A stretch of 64,000 bases of DNA from Paratinospora sagittata (lineage: Eukaryota > Streptophyta > Magnoliopsida > Ranunculales > Menispermaceae). Positions 24,441 through 36,100 of this stretch are shown here, one piece after another. The stretch's first letter is position 1; every line of letters starts with the position of its first letter. The notes below the pieces were generated by a model. That model was given only the letters and a program-made list of their open reading frames with translations. It searched no databases and was not told the origin of the DNA. A program made the position numbers and the translations under genes. The stretch covers positions 14,412,019 to 14,476,018 of the forward strand of contig CM069608.1 in NCBI GenBank assembly GCA_035771175.1. The letters are read 5' to 3'.

Positions 24441-24925
24441 TTACAACCTACGAAGTCCTAATCCTTTAACGTGTGTCACATACACATCTCTAGCAATAGG
24501 TTTTGTAAAAGGACCTGGAACCATGCGTCTAGTAGGTATGTATTCTAAAGACACTTCATTCTTAGCTACTATATCGCAGATGAAATGATATCTCATATCA
24601 ATATGTTTGGTATATCCATGGTACTTAAGGTCTTTCGCATTGGCAAGGACAACCATACTATCACAATGGATTGTCACTAGATTTGCAGAATTTGGTACAA
24701 CTCCGAGATTGTGGAAGAGCCTCTGCAACCAAACAGCTTCCTGCACAGCAGCAGAACATGCAACGAATTTTGCTTCCATCATAGTTAAGGCAGTACAAGA
24801 CTGCTTTTTACCACTCTATGAGATAACTTCTCCATTAAGCAAAAACGTGTATCTTGATGTGGATTTTCTTTCATCTAGATCACCACTCCAATCTGCGTCA
24901 CTATAGCCTACTAAGTGTGTTGGCA
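24441..24925 (-). pseudogene. Ty1/Copia RNase H relic
   Basis: The minus frame from 24925 to the TAA at 24441 encodes the end of a Copia pol: GYSDADWSGDLDERKSTS, then SCTALTMMEAKFVACSAAVQ, CDSMVVLANA, KHIDMRYHFI and YIPTRRMVPGPFTKPI, ending LRRL. These are the catalytic and C-terminal motifs of the Copia RNase H, which removes the RNA strand during reverse transcription. One in-frame TAG (24816-24818) disrupts it. The upstream part is cut by B1 at 24926. G1 is inserted just downstream (24386), so this Copia element is the oldest layer here. About 54 bases of its 3' non-coding sequence lie at 24387-24440. Confidence 0.9.
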
Positions 24926-26477
24926 TGTTGACCCTCAGTACCCTTGCATGTTTTGATGATTGGAAACAACAATTCTTGTTTACTGATCACTTTGACTAAG
25001 TTGTTTCAGTGCTTAAATGTTCAAATCTCAAGAATCAACCGAAAAGTCAAAGTCAAAGCTCGAAATGGATTAAAGCATGAAGAATATATTATAAAATCTT
25101 TTTGTACTTGTTTAGATTCCATAGGGTTGTAGAGTACTTTCCATTTGTGTCAGCCAAAATTATGCACTTGTTTAAAATGTTTTTTCAAATCATATTTGTT
25201 TTGAAAGGTCAACCGTTTTTCATGAAAGTAAAATCTTTGCATGTTTGATCAAAATGATTTCAACTTATTTTTTGATCTCAAAAGTATTTTAATTATATTG
25301 TTTTAAAGTGCTTTTAAATGTGTTTAACATTGGTTTATCATAAAAGCATGTTTTGATCATAAATTATTGAGAAAAAGGTCAAGTTTCTACACACTGGACA
25401 GGTAGAAATTCGTTTCCATTTTGAGAAATGCGTTTCCACTTGCCTTAAGTGATTTTTCACTTAGTCATGCAGAAACACATATCCACATGGATGTCCAGAG
25501 AATAAGGTTTTGCACCTTATAGAGCAGAAACATGTTTCCTTCAATTGTGACAAAATTTGTGTTTTCAAGTAGAAATGTGTTTCCTTAAGTTTTAACATAA
25601 TGCAACTTTTCTGCTATTTTTAAACAGAAACGTGGTTCTGTCAATAGAAACGTGGTTCTTACCTTTTCGAAAATATTTTTGTATAAATATGTGTCTTAGC
25701 TCATTGTGCGTAACCTCTTGGAAAATCTTTGAATGAATGAAACTTGTGTTATAAGTTAGTTATCCACATTTTTTAGAAGAAAAACAACTTTCAAAAGAGA
25801 TTTTGATTTTGAGAGAATCGTGGTTTTCCATTTTGAGAAGAAAAACATTAAAGTTCTTCAAGTGTTTCTATCAAGTTCTCTTGTGCATCAAATATTCATT
25901 TATGAGAAGTCATATTTTCTAGAAATTTCAAGTGATAGAGAAGAATCTTTGATTGTGCGCTTCAATCTTCATCATTTTCAATCATGTCCAAAGAGGTTCT
26001 TCCTTCATCACAGCTTGCACGTCATTTTTACACACTTTGGTTGTTCATCATTTGGAAGGTATTCATTCAACTTGTACTTATATTTGAGACTTGTTTAGCA
26101 AAGAACACTCTCTCCATCTTTTGTAAAAGTTGATGTATATTGAATTGGCTTGTTAGCCAATTGGGAAGTCTCTTATCCGGAGGACGGTGTTTGTAACGGT
26201 TGGATCCACACTTGTAAGTTGGATCAAGGTTAGGTTGTAACAGTTTGATCCATACTTGTAAGTTGGATCAAGGTTAGTAGTGGATATTTGGAAAATCTTT
26301 GCCAGGGAGGTCAAGTTGTGGAGGTAGGCTTTGAGGAAGATGAACCACTATAAATCATTGTGTCCATTGTTTACTTTCCTTGCACCTTTATTCTTTTTTA
26401 CTCTTGACATTAAGTGTTATTTAAGGTTTCACAAAAGTCCAATTCACCCCCCTCTTGGACAAAAACCTGGGCCAACA
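24926..26477 (+). mobile_element. 5' LTR of Copia element B1
   Basis: It starts TGTTGACCCTCAG (24926) and ends CCTGGGCCAACA (26477), 1552 bp, directly followed by a primer site. U3 holds six to seven copies of AGAAACGTGTTTCC-type palindromes (25395-25670), ending a few bases before a TATA box (GTATAAATATG, 25681-25691). Near the end, two tandem units around 'cacttgtaagttggatcaaggtta' occupy about 26195-26280. The terminal 'ccaattcacccccctcttgg' is shared with families A, C and D. Confidence 0.85.
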
Positions 26478-26479
26478 AT

Positions 26480-26491
26480 TGGTATTAGAGC
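26480..26491 (+). other. Primer binding site of B1
   Basis: TGGTATTAGAGC starts three bases after the LTR end, one base different from the initiator-tRNA-Met site. Confidence 0.85.
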
Positions 26492-26531
26492 GGGTTTTTA
26501 CCTCAAAGTTATCAAACAATTTCTTTGAGTT

Positions 26532-26742
26532 ATGGCAACAAATGGTAGTGCTAAGGGTTTATTCAAGGAAGGTCTATCCACCTACCAACCGCCAAAGTTT
26601 AAAAGAGATCATTATATCCATTGGAAGAAAAGAATGAAGTTCTTCCTACGAGCTCAAGATGTAGAACTATGGGAAGTTGTAAATAATGGATATGAACTTC
26701 TCATCAAAGTTGAGAATGAAGTTACATTGCCTAAGGAGAGAA
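26532..26742 (+). pseudogene. B1 gag, N-terminal 70 codons only
   Basis: The ATG at 26532 lies 40 bases after the primer site and opens MATNGSAKGLFKEG. It continues with the Copia capsid start FKRDHYIHWKKRMKFFLRAQ and DVELWEVVNNGYEL, equivalent to FHEWKILMKAFMRSQDVDLWEMVENGY in A1. The frame stops making sense at 26742, where the end of LTR B2 enters (TGTTGG). The rest of B1 is not seen in the window: to the right of B2 the sequence does not return to gag. B1 is therefore a truncated relic. Confidence 0.85.
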
Positions 26743-26748
26743 TGTTGG

Positions 26749-28049
26749 TGTCACACCCCGCCCGGATGCGCTTAAACCGATAGAACACTCACAGGCGAGG
26801 CCCGAATGCATTATAACAGTTACCGAGTGAGCAGGTACACAATTGAGTACAAATCTAATTTCATTAATTTCAGAATGTATTTTGTATAAAAATGTAATTG
26901 AGGGAACATCCTCCCAAAATCTCCCTAATAAATAAGCAAGGGGTACAAAATGAGGGCCCAAACACCTCCACCCAATCCACCCTAGACTCCTGTAAAAATG
27001 GTTAACAACGGGAGTGAGCTATTGCCAAGTGGGTAAAATAGTTCGTGAATATGACAATTAATAAAGAAGACTTCATAATCAAACATCACATATACACAAC
27101 ATAGCATCATAAATAATACAATGTCGCTTAACAAGAATGTATGCATGACATCGTCTCGTAATAGTTCTGTGATCGTTCATCACCTTGAGTTCAAGTACAG
27201 ATGTCCATCCCCAGGTAATACTAGGTTCACATTGTACGTCCATCTCTAGGGAAAACATCAATAATAGTGAGCATAATTGCTCCAATAACTATTCCATATA
27301 TCACAAACCACTTATGTCCCTAGGTGGTTCTTATTTCCTGTATGATGACTATGCATGTGCGGGTCCCGTCTTTCCTAATATTAGACAGGATTTGGCAGTG
27401 TTTGGTGATGCTTATCAGAGTCAACATCGCTGCGTGCGTCGTTAGGATGTCTAGTATTACTTATACAAGCAGACAACTTTCAATAGGACCAACCAGAACA
27501 GTCTCCAGGTCGGGAGGTGGGAACACGAGGTCCCGCTTAAATACCAAGTCTTCTAGATCAACAAGCTGCCTCCCGTTCACTATTCAAAGTTACTGAGGAC
27601 AAGACAAAGTCTGGTTGAGTCAAATTGACCACTAATCCAGTGTAGTAATTGCATAATAAACAGACTCCAAATATTAAGGCATAACTATGATATGTGTGAA
27701 CATTATACGCAATAATGCAGTGTAAATGAATAATAGACATAATGATAAATGAATGAAAACTTTATGAAAAGTCATAAGACATGCAAACCTATGTTTCGTT
27801 TTCCACCTTCAGATAATACTGCTTTCCAAAATTGGCGCTTCTTCCCAAGCAGAGTCGCTTAGCACCGCAAAAAGAGTCTCAAAAAGAGAAGGAGAGAGAA
27901 TCTCAAAAGAGATAGTATGTCTCTAGAAGAGGGGAAGAGAGTGAGGAGGAATGGTGTGAGAAATGAGGGAGGAGGAATCCCCTTTTTATAGGAAATTCGG
28001 GCGCCCGAATGTCCAGAGATTTTTTTTTGTATAAACCAGGGGTATTGCA
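26749..28049 (-). mobile_element. Solo Gypsy LTR related to G2
   Basis: On the minus strand it starts TGCAATACCCCTGG (28049) and ends GCGCATCCGGGCGGGGTGTGACA (26749), 1301 bp. Start and end match the G2 LTR (TGTAATACCC..., ...GGTGTGACA). GTTGG flanks it on both sides (26744-26748, 28050-28054). The U3 contains the 16-bp perfect palindrome ATTCGGGCGCCCGAAT (27995-28010), next to a TATA box (about 27985-27991). It landed six bases from the end of LTR B2. Confidence 0.88.
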
Positions 28050-28785
28050 GTTGGCCCAGATAATGTCCAAGAGGAGGGTGAATTGGACACTTGTAGGATT
28101 TTTAAAAACTTTCAAGTAACAAAAATATGCAAGCAATAAAAATAGAGATGGGCAAGAAAAGTAAAGCATGTTAATGTAACTACTCTCACCCTGTTTTATT
28201 TTGATGATTACAAAAAACATACTTGTGATCACTAATCTCTTTGACGTAGTTGTTTTAGTGCTAACTAGCTATATCAAAAGGATTCAACCAAACTATCAAA
28301 GCATGTGGAAGGAACAACACTTTACGAAGATTCAAGAGCTTCATGGTTGTATTTCTTATTTAGAATCTTAGTACTGTAGAGTAACATTTACATGTTCCAA
28401 TCACAACATGATTTGCATCTTTTCGAAAATCATACATATAGTTTATTATATTCATGCATATACAATATTATATTATTAATCATGCATGCACACACATTAG
28501 TATGATAATTATGCAATCACACTTAGTTAAAATTGTTTATTATGCATACTTTTATAAGTGTTTAACATGCATTAAACTTACCAACTTTGCGTGGTTTCAT
28601 AGTTATACGTGTCTGTTTTGATTGTCTCAATCATATGCTTAGTCGAGATATTTACACATATATAACTTGTCAATTATACTTTCATCTTGTCAAAAAATAT
28701 TTTTAAAGTTAATCTATGTATTTGACAATGTCCTAAACTCATTTTGATAAAAAAAAAAAAAATTGGGTCTCTTTCACTTCATAGA

Positions 28786-29165
28786 GAAAGAACGCGTCTC
28801 TCTTAAGGAGTGAGCTCCTGAGCGTTTTCTTGAGACTCAGTATTTTTTTATTAGGGTTTAAGGAACACGCTCCTTGTAAGAGGAACTCGCTCTTGTGGCT
28901 TTTCCCGAGACTTAGAATTTTCTGATCAGGAAAAAAGGAACGCGCTCCTTAGAGAAGAAATGCACTCTTGTTGCCAAGGGCAAAATAGGAAAGTTTATAG
29001 AGTCAGTGGTTCTTCATGAAGGAACCCGTTCCTATGCCCAACAAACATATTGAGGAACGCGCTCCTTAAGTAAGGAATGTGCTCCTTAATTGGAGGAAAA
29101 TCTGAGATTTTTCAGATTTTAAAGCAAAAACGCACTTCTTCTTTGAGGAACGTGTTTTTGTGCCT
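28786..29165 (+). repeat. U3 GC palindrome array of LTR A4
   Basis: About eleven imperfect palindromes of type AAGGAACGCGCTCCTT occur, often in pairs. They are separated by AT-rich spacers that themselves repeat ('tgagactcagtatttttt', 'cgagacttagaattttc'). The array ends a few bases before the TATA box. The ACGCGC/ACGCGT core fits the plant CGCG box, the motif bound by CAMTA factors. Binding itself is inference. Confidence 0.75.
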
Positions 29166-29167
29166 CG

Positions 29168-29194
29168 GTGTGGTATTTTTTATAAATACCACAC
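29168..29194 (+). promoter_or_regulatory. TATA box inside an 11-bp inverted repeat (LTR A4)
   Basis: GTGTGGTATTT (29168-29178) and AAATACCACAC (29184-29194) are perfect complements around a 5-base loop. The loop and right arm form TTTATAAATA. This is the likely core promoter of family A. Confidence 0.75.
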
Positions 29195-30120
29195 TTGCTC
29201 ATTTGTTAAGCAACTTTTGCGAAACTTAGAAAACTTGTGCAATTTTCATCTTCGTCTTTTTACAAGCCAACAACAAGTTCTTAAGCGATTTTAAACCTAT
29301 TTTATAGCAAAAGTTCACCTACCTTTGTTCATTTTATTCATACTTCCAAAAAGTTCTCCAAATCTTTCAAAACTTTGAGAAACTTGTATGTTTTCATTGA
29401 GCAAGTGTTCTAGATGTTTTTGAGTATTATCTACATATTTTGTTGAGTCTTGATCAAGTTTGAACGTGATATCTCTCATTCAACATCACTCTTGAAGAAT
29501 CATTGAGCTTCAACCTTACCCAAGTGGGGCAAAATTTTTCTAACTTGATTCTTGTGATTTTGTTTGAGCAAATCAGTTTTATGCTTAAGTTAATATCTTG
29601 AAAACTGATTTCTTCTTGACTATTGTGTGTGAAACCTATTTTGATCTTCATATCATTATATCTTGTTTAGTGATTCCATAAATATTTTGTAGTATCGATT
29701 CATTTGTTAAATTTATATTATATTGAATCGATTTCATAGATCAATACTTGGTTTGCATGATTCTTGAACTTAATCATTTACACTTTTAGAATCATCATGT
29801 TTTGATCATCATCATATATTGATTCTTGTGCTTTAAACTTATTATTGTTAGAATCAATATCTTGATAGTTGTGCATATTCGATTCACGGTTTCACATCAT
29901 ATATATTTGAATTGATTGCATTTGAGAAAAACTATTTCAATACATCGCATCATTTAAATCATTGTGGTTGGAATAGTATCATATACTCATTCATTGTAAG
30001 CTTTATATTGTTGAGTGTGTTGTAGAACACATCTCTATATCTTTTGTAATCTTGATGTATCGTTGACGTATTTGTCAACTTGGGATTAATACCATATCTT
30101 GTATGGTTTGTGAACATGCC

Positions 30121-30315
30121 CGTAAGTGGTTACAGTGTGGCTTACTAGTCAAGCCCTTGTGTAGGCTAGAGTGTGACTTTCTAGCCAAGCCCTTGTGTTG
30201 GTTAGTGTGCGGCTTTCAAACCGAGCCCTTGTGTAGGTTAGCTTGTGTGGCTTTCTAACCAAGCCCTTATGTCGGTTAGTGTAAACAACTTCTAGTCACA
30301 CCCGTACGTTGACTA
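30121..30315 (+). repeat. U5 tandem hairpin array of LTR A4
   Basis: Five units of roughly 40-45 bp read CTAGCCAAGCCCTTGTGTTGGTTAG-like, each able to fold (CTAACC/GGTTAG arms). It lies downstream of the promoter and would be in the transcript. Confidence 0.7.
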
Positions 30316-32009
30316 GCCAATAGTGTATTGGAAAATCCTAATCATGGTGATTGGGTAGTGGCCGTAGGTTCTAAGGGAACCAAACAACTCTAAATCTTTG
30401 TGTCCAATTTATCTTTCCTGCATTTATTTATTTTTATTGTTACCTACTGTGCACTTTAATCTGTTTAATTATATTAACCGAAAGGTGACGCAAAAATTCG
30501 TCAAGTCCAATTCACCCCCCCTCTTGGACTATAATATTGGGCCAACAAAGCACACAAGGATTTTAGCGTGGTTCTGCTCTCAAAGCCTACCTCCATAACT
30601 TGATCTCCCCGACCAAGATTTCCCAACCCAACACTACATGATTCTACTTCATGGGCGAGGATCAAAACCGGGTACACACTCACTTCACAGGTGTGAGCAA
30701 CCTTTTTACCTTCACCGTCCCTCTATAAGAAGACTTCCTAGGGACTAACCAGTCACTTCAATTACAAAGAGATTGAGTTGAGGAATTCCTTACTAGAAAA
30801 CCTCTTGAGATACTTACAATGGCACTGGACCTTACTCAAGAATGTGCTCAGAGAATGGTAAAGATGAAGTGCAAGAGCAGATAGTACGGTCTTCTTGAAA
30901 TGATTCTTTGGATGATTGAAATGTAAAAGGTGTAGCATGTTCAATCCAAAGCTTTGTTTTGAGAAAACAAGTTTTCTAACTCAAAAACACTTGAACACTT
31001 TGCAAATGAGATTACCTTGAAAATAGTTTATTGGTTGTGTTGTGAGAACAACACTGTTATGGTTTTATATAAATAACAGAGCATGAATGAGATATAAGTT
31101 TCAATCTCCAAGTAGCTCTGAGATTCTTTCAACCAAAATGGATGAGGCAAAAACTTTTGTGAAAATCTGTTCGAAAGTACCAATAATCAAAGAAGAAAGC
31201 TTGAGCAAAGCATCGCTTTCATTGTGCAGAAAAAAAACAGACTTCCTGACACCCAACAGTAGTGCACTGCTCCAGATAGGAGCGTACTGGAGCACGAAGA
31301 ACATTTCTCAGCTGTGCAGAAAACAATGCGCTTCTCCACAAAGGAACGCACTTATGGCACGAGGCCGAGAGATGTTTGCTATCTTAATCTTAGAGGAGCG
31401 CGTTTCTCTAGCAATGAGCATACTTGTCTGATACAAACTAGAAACTGGATAATTTCTAGCTCCAAAGCAACACGCTGCTCTAGAGGGGAGCGCTTTGGTG
31501 ACTGTGGCAGACCATTAAGTGATCTGGTAATGCAGGAAGCACGTTGTTATCTTAAGGAGCGTGCTGGTCTGACACTTAACACCAAAAATTGACTTTTCGT
31601 TGAAAATACATTGCACAAACTTGTTCAAATTAATTCAAACACTTTTGACCATCAAATCAAATATTTGAAAACAATCTAAATCATTTTCAATGAAGATAAA
31701 ACGTGGTTTAAATGATTGAAAACATTTTTCAAAAACATTCAAGGATCATGCTCATTTGTAAACTCATGATATGCACAAACTCTAAGCAATTCTAGAATAA
31801 GATCCTACATCTTAAGATCATCTAGAAAAGTAAAAACAAAATTACATCAATATCTTCACGTTTCTTGATCTTTAAAGTCTTCATAGTCTTCAAGCTTTAA
31901 ACCTTGTACTTGAATTGTGATGGTCAATAAAGTTGAAAGCACTTGAGTGAAATGATTAGTACCAAAGAGACTAATGTTGTTCGTAATCATCAAAATTGAA
32001 AGCCAACCA

Positions 32010-33144
32010 TGTAACAACCCCACTTTTTTTATTGTAAAAATAACTTAACCACCTGAAAACTCTACAGATATAATTTCAATATGTGAGAAAATCCCCCCCC
32101 CCCCGGAGAAAATATAGACCTCCATAGTGGGACAGTCTCAAGGAAAAGGCCCATCCCCATGGGGGGCCAGCCCCAAGGGGGCACCCCTATAAATAGGGGT
32201 TGCCCCCCTCCTCCTCATTCCGCCTCTAGCTCTCTCTCTCCCTCTTGCTCTCCCTCTCTCCTTCTTGCGTATTTTTCTATCTCTCTCTCTCTCTTTATCT
32301 TTTATTGCGCTTTTGGAAGATAGGTGTTTAGACGGAAGATTCGTCCAGGCAACGCCACTACACATATTAAGGTGGAAAATGAAGGCTAGGTTGGTGTCTC
32401 CTACTTGTCTAATGATGAATTACATAGCATCATGCATCATATATGTTACCATGCTTTACTTCATGCATGAAAATTATTTTACAAAACGGTATATATATTA
32501 TCGGGTGCTATGCCTTTATGCTGGCCCCGGCAGAGTGACACTATCACTGGTTATATTATTGGGTGCTATGCCGTTATGCTGGCCTCGGTAGAGTGGCAGT
32601 GTCATTGGTTAGCGTTGGAACTCATGAGATCTCTCAGTTGCTAGATATATTACTGGTGCCTCTGATCACAGGTTGCGAGTGAATGGTTCCTGGTCTGTGA
32701 TGTCGTGTGACCAAGGTTCATTTATATCATTGCTTGATTGAATTGTTGTGGCATAACTGTCTTATGAATGTTGTTTTATATTTATTATTATGCATGTAAG
32801 CTTCGTTTATCCCGCTTGACCTCACAGTGCTGTTGAGCTCACCCCGTTGATATTTTTCCCCAGGATCTTAGAATTGCATAAGTACAATTATGTTATCAGA
32901 ACCTAAGAGCCACTGAAGCTATGTGCAAAGGAAGCACGTAAGGTGTGGGATGTCAACATAGATCTAAGTGTATTATTTATGATGCATACTCCGTACTCAT
33001 GTAATTGTAACATTTGTACATTTTCCCTTCTTTATTTAAGGAGGATGAATAAAAGATTTGTGTTGATATCTGTTTCTGCTTCACACCCCGATTATGGTTC
33101 GCCGCCTATTGTATGAGATTGTTCTTGAAAATTGGGGTGTGACA
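32010..33144 (+). repeat. 5' LTR of G3
   Basis: 1135 bp. It contains a run of 12 C (32093-32104), the TATA hairpin (32177-32207), a CT-rich leader (32225-32300), and two tandem copies of a roughly 57-bp unit starting 'tatcgggtgctatgcc' (about 32499 and 32556). ORFs in it (for example 32265-32591 and its counterpart 37255-37653) are non-coding LTR readings. Confidence 0.85.
32177..32207 (+). promoter_or_regulatory. TATA box in a GC hairpin (G3 LTR)
   Basis: GGGGGCACCCC (32177-32187) and GGGGTTGCCCCC (32196-32207) are complementary and enclose TATAAATA (32188-32195). The stem is about 11 bp with one mismatch, followed downstream by a pyrimidine-rich leader. Confidence 0.75.
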
Positions 33145-33148
33145 GTTA

Positions 33149-33160
33149 TGGTATCAGAGC
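33149..33160 (+). other. Primer binding site of G3
   Basis: TGGTATCAGAGC is a perfect initiator-tRNA-Met complement, four bases after the LTR end. Confidence 0.92.
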
Positions 33161-36100
33161 ATGATCTTGCAACCAATGTCATATGCGCGTTGATCCTTCG
33201 GTACGCGCATTGGTCATGTTAGTGCGATACGCGTATCGGCCCTCTTCGATACCTTATCAACCACCTTGGTATGATTTTTGTGCCTCGGTGCGTGTGTCGA
33301 ACCTTCAGTACACACAATGGTCGCATCGGTACGCTCATCGGACACATTAGTACGATACGCATATCGACCTCCTGTTCGATACACGTGTCCAACAGAGCAA
33401 GATCTTGCAACCCACATAGGTAGATTTTTGCAAGAAAAATAAATAAATAAAATAAAAAATAATTATTATAATTATAATAATCATAATAAAATAAATAATG
33501 ATAGTAATAATAATAAGACAATATATATTATTATTATTACATGCCACATAAAGGAATTAATATGATAATATTAATTAGTATATTTAACACTAATTTATAT
33601 ACTACTAATGTATAGTATTGTATCTATAATATAATACTTATATTAATATTAATATTAATATCATGAGGGATCTATAAATATTACTACATTTATACTAATT
33701 AGTATATTATTTATGGTCCTTCGATATGCGCGTCGATCCCTCGGTACATGCATAGGTCAATCACCAACGTGGTAGGGCATCACTCACCTTAATATCCGCA
33801 TTGTGTAATATTCTAGAGAATATATATATATATATATGTATATGTATATGTATGTAAAAAATAAAATAAGTTACATGAAAGAAGTACCTTGAAAAAGGTC
33901 CCGCGAGAAAAGAAGATTTTTTGCTAACACGTGGCACCTAAGAAAGTGGTATTTTTGTGGCATGAAGGTTGTGCAATGGTAACTTGAAAATAGATACAAG
34001 GAAATTTTTCATTTTGAAGGTTCGTCTGGACCTTAATCAGATATTGCGATTAGATGATTACTGTGAACTATAGATCTAGCTAGATAATTAGGATTAAATA
34101 TTTTTCAATATAGTGAAGTTATAGTGATCATAGTAGCAACCAGACTATTAAGAGAACAATGAGATATTATAAAAGATGAAGGATTGTTCGTAAGATTAAG
34201 CATTTTAATCATTAATTGAAGAGTTAGTGATTATTTGAGAATTACAAGGTCCAGTAATCTAGCTTGATAGATAGATGTACATATTGGAACTCAGGATTCA
34301 AGAGTCTTCTGATTACGATCCTTGATTACTTTTGACTTTAAGGCTTTTTGGGACTTTTCAAAAATTGTGATATTGTATATGTAAATAATGACTTATGGAG
34401 ATTTCTTTAATGCCACATGAACGTCAAGGTAGTTGCATAATATGTTTATTAGTCATATCACGTATGATCAAATTAGGTTTGACTTGCAAAATTTGATAAG
34501 ACTAAACTATTTTGATTTTTATTTTCATATGATGACTGAGTGTGATCAAATCCGTATGTATCTTACAAATTTTTAATGTAGGTATTTTATCTTAACATTT
34601 CATATGATAAGTAATCATGAATATAGAAATTGTCCTTGATGAATATTAGCATACCCGGTTTTATTTTAGTAATATGGTGATCAAAAGAATGCATTCTTGA
34701 TATTAGTAGAATATGATCACTTTGGGTGTGTTTATTTTGGTTGTTGGATAATAATGATTATAAAATGAGAAAATGGGAATTGTATACATTAATATGAGCT
34801 TAGTGTATTCTAAACCGATGATTGTGGATCAATTATATAAAATCTTAGGTTATGAAATTAACCTAGAATAAAGGAAGTAATGACGTTTTAAGATAAGGTC
34901 ATCTAATTGAATTAGTGTGTGACCGTGAAGATTGGATTATCCAAATAGTTAGAAATCTTTATTTGACACATAAAGTTGAGTTGATGATCAAAGAAAGCTT
35001 AGTCTTTACGAATGGATTGATACGGTCAATAGCCTAATATTCAATTATCAAGAAATCAACTACTAGTCGATGCAGAGCTGATAATTATTCCACTAAAATA
35101 TTTATGAGTCGAGATTAAGGAAAATAAGCAACTAAGAAAAGTAAACCTTAATGAAAATAAACCTTAAGGAAAAAAAAATATACCTTATATTTTGGAAGGG
35201 AAATGAAACCTTAAGGATAATAGGTTTTAAAGAAAACGGTTGGGATACATCTACTTCAAATAATGGGCCTTGAAGGAAACATGGGTCATTGAGAAATCAA
35301 AGTGAATAAGTAAATACATCATTTAAAGGAATGATTAGATATAATAACTAGATCTCACCAAAGAATTGATTATGGGTCACGGGGTGCAATAAGATCCATA
35401 ACTCGAGGTGTTGAACCGATGGCTGTTGAGCGAGTTTCAGCTGCTTGTGGGCACAAGATAAGATACAAAATCTTGAAGCTCGAGGGCCATCAGAATTAGG
35501 CCATCGCTAAATAGGCAAGGTTCGAGGAACCAAGTCCGAGAAATGTAAGCCACTGGTTACTGTACCTTAGGTGGCTTGAAAATAAAAATTAATTAGAAAG
35601 TATTAAAATTAAATGACTGCTTACACAATTATCCCCTCGTTCAAGATAGACTTTTAAGTTGAGTCCAGAAGAATGATCATTTGTTGAGGAAAAGTGATTG
35701 GATATCATCTGTGGAAGTTTGTAAATAACACAACCACTGAGGAACATAAGTCGTTCGTGGCCTGTGGATTGACTTTTGGGTGCATGGGAGTCGCCCATGG
35801 TGCATGATGCACACCTTATTGAGTCAACCCTAGGCGGTGCACCTCTGTTGTAAACTTCATTGTTTCAGCCGAAAGGAGATGCACCGACGGGGTTGTACCC
35901 TATAAAAAAGAAACTCATCTGATTATTATGAGACTTTTCCCTGGACATTTATCCAGGAACCAGGATAATACGTGGCCATAGAACCTTACGTGATGGCAAG
36001 TTTCGAGCGTTTATAATTAAATACAAATGGTATTAACTATTATGCTATGCTATCGAATATTTCCATCAAACAGTTGATGAGATTTCATTTTAAACTCCGG

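Larger units (their letters stand above)
28169..30547 (+). mobile_element. Solo LTR A4 (family A), most complete copy
   Basis: It starts TGTTAATGTAAC (28169) and ends ATATTGGGCCAACA (30547), 2379 bp, flanked by AAGCA on both sides (28164-28168, 30548-30552). U3 array: 28786-29165. TATA hairpin: 29168-29194. U5 hairpin array: 30121-30315. No primer site follows, so it is a solo LTR formed by recombination between the two LTRs of a former full element. Confidence 0.92.

Noticed and set aside
31087..31592. Overlapping ORFs of 92-114 codons
   Set aside because: They fall in the U3 palindrome array of LTR B2. GC-rich repeats keep frames open, and no motif is present.
32093..32104. Run of 12 C as a possible functional tract
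   Set aside because: A single homopolymer in one LTR, missing with the deleted part of the other, cannot be told from slippage or assembly noise.
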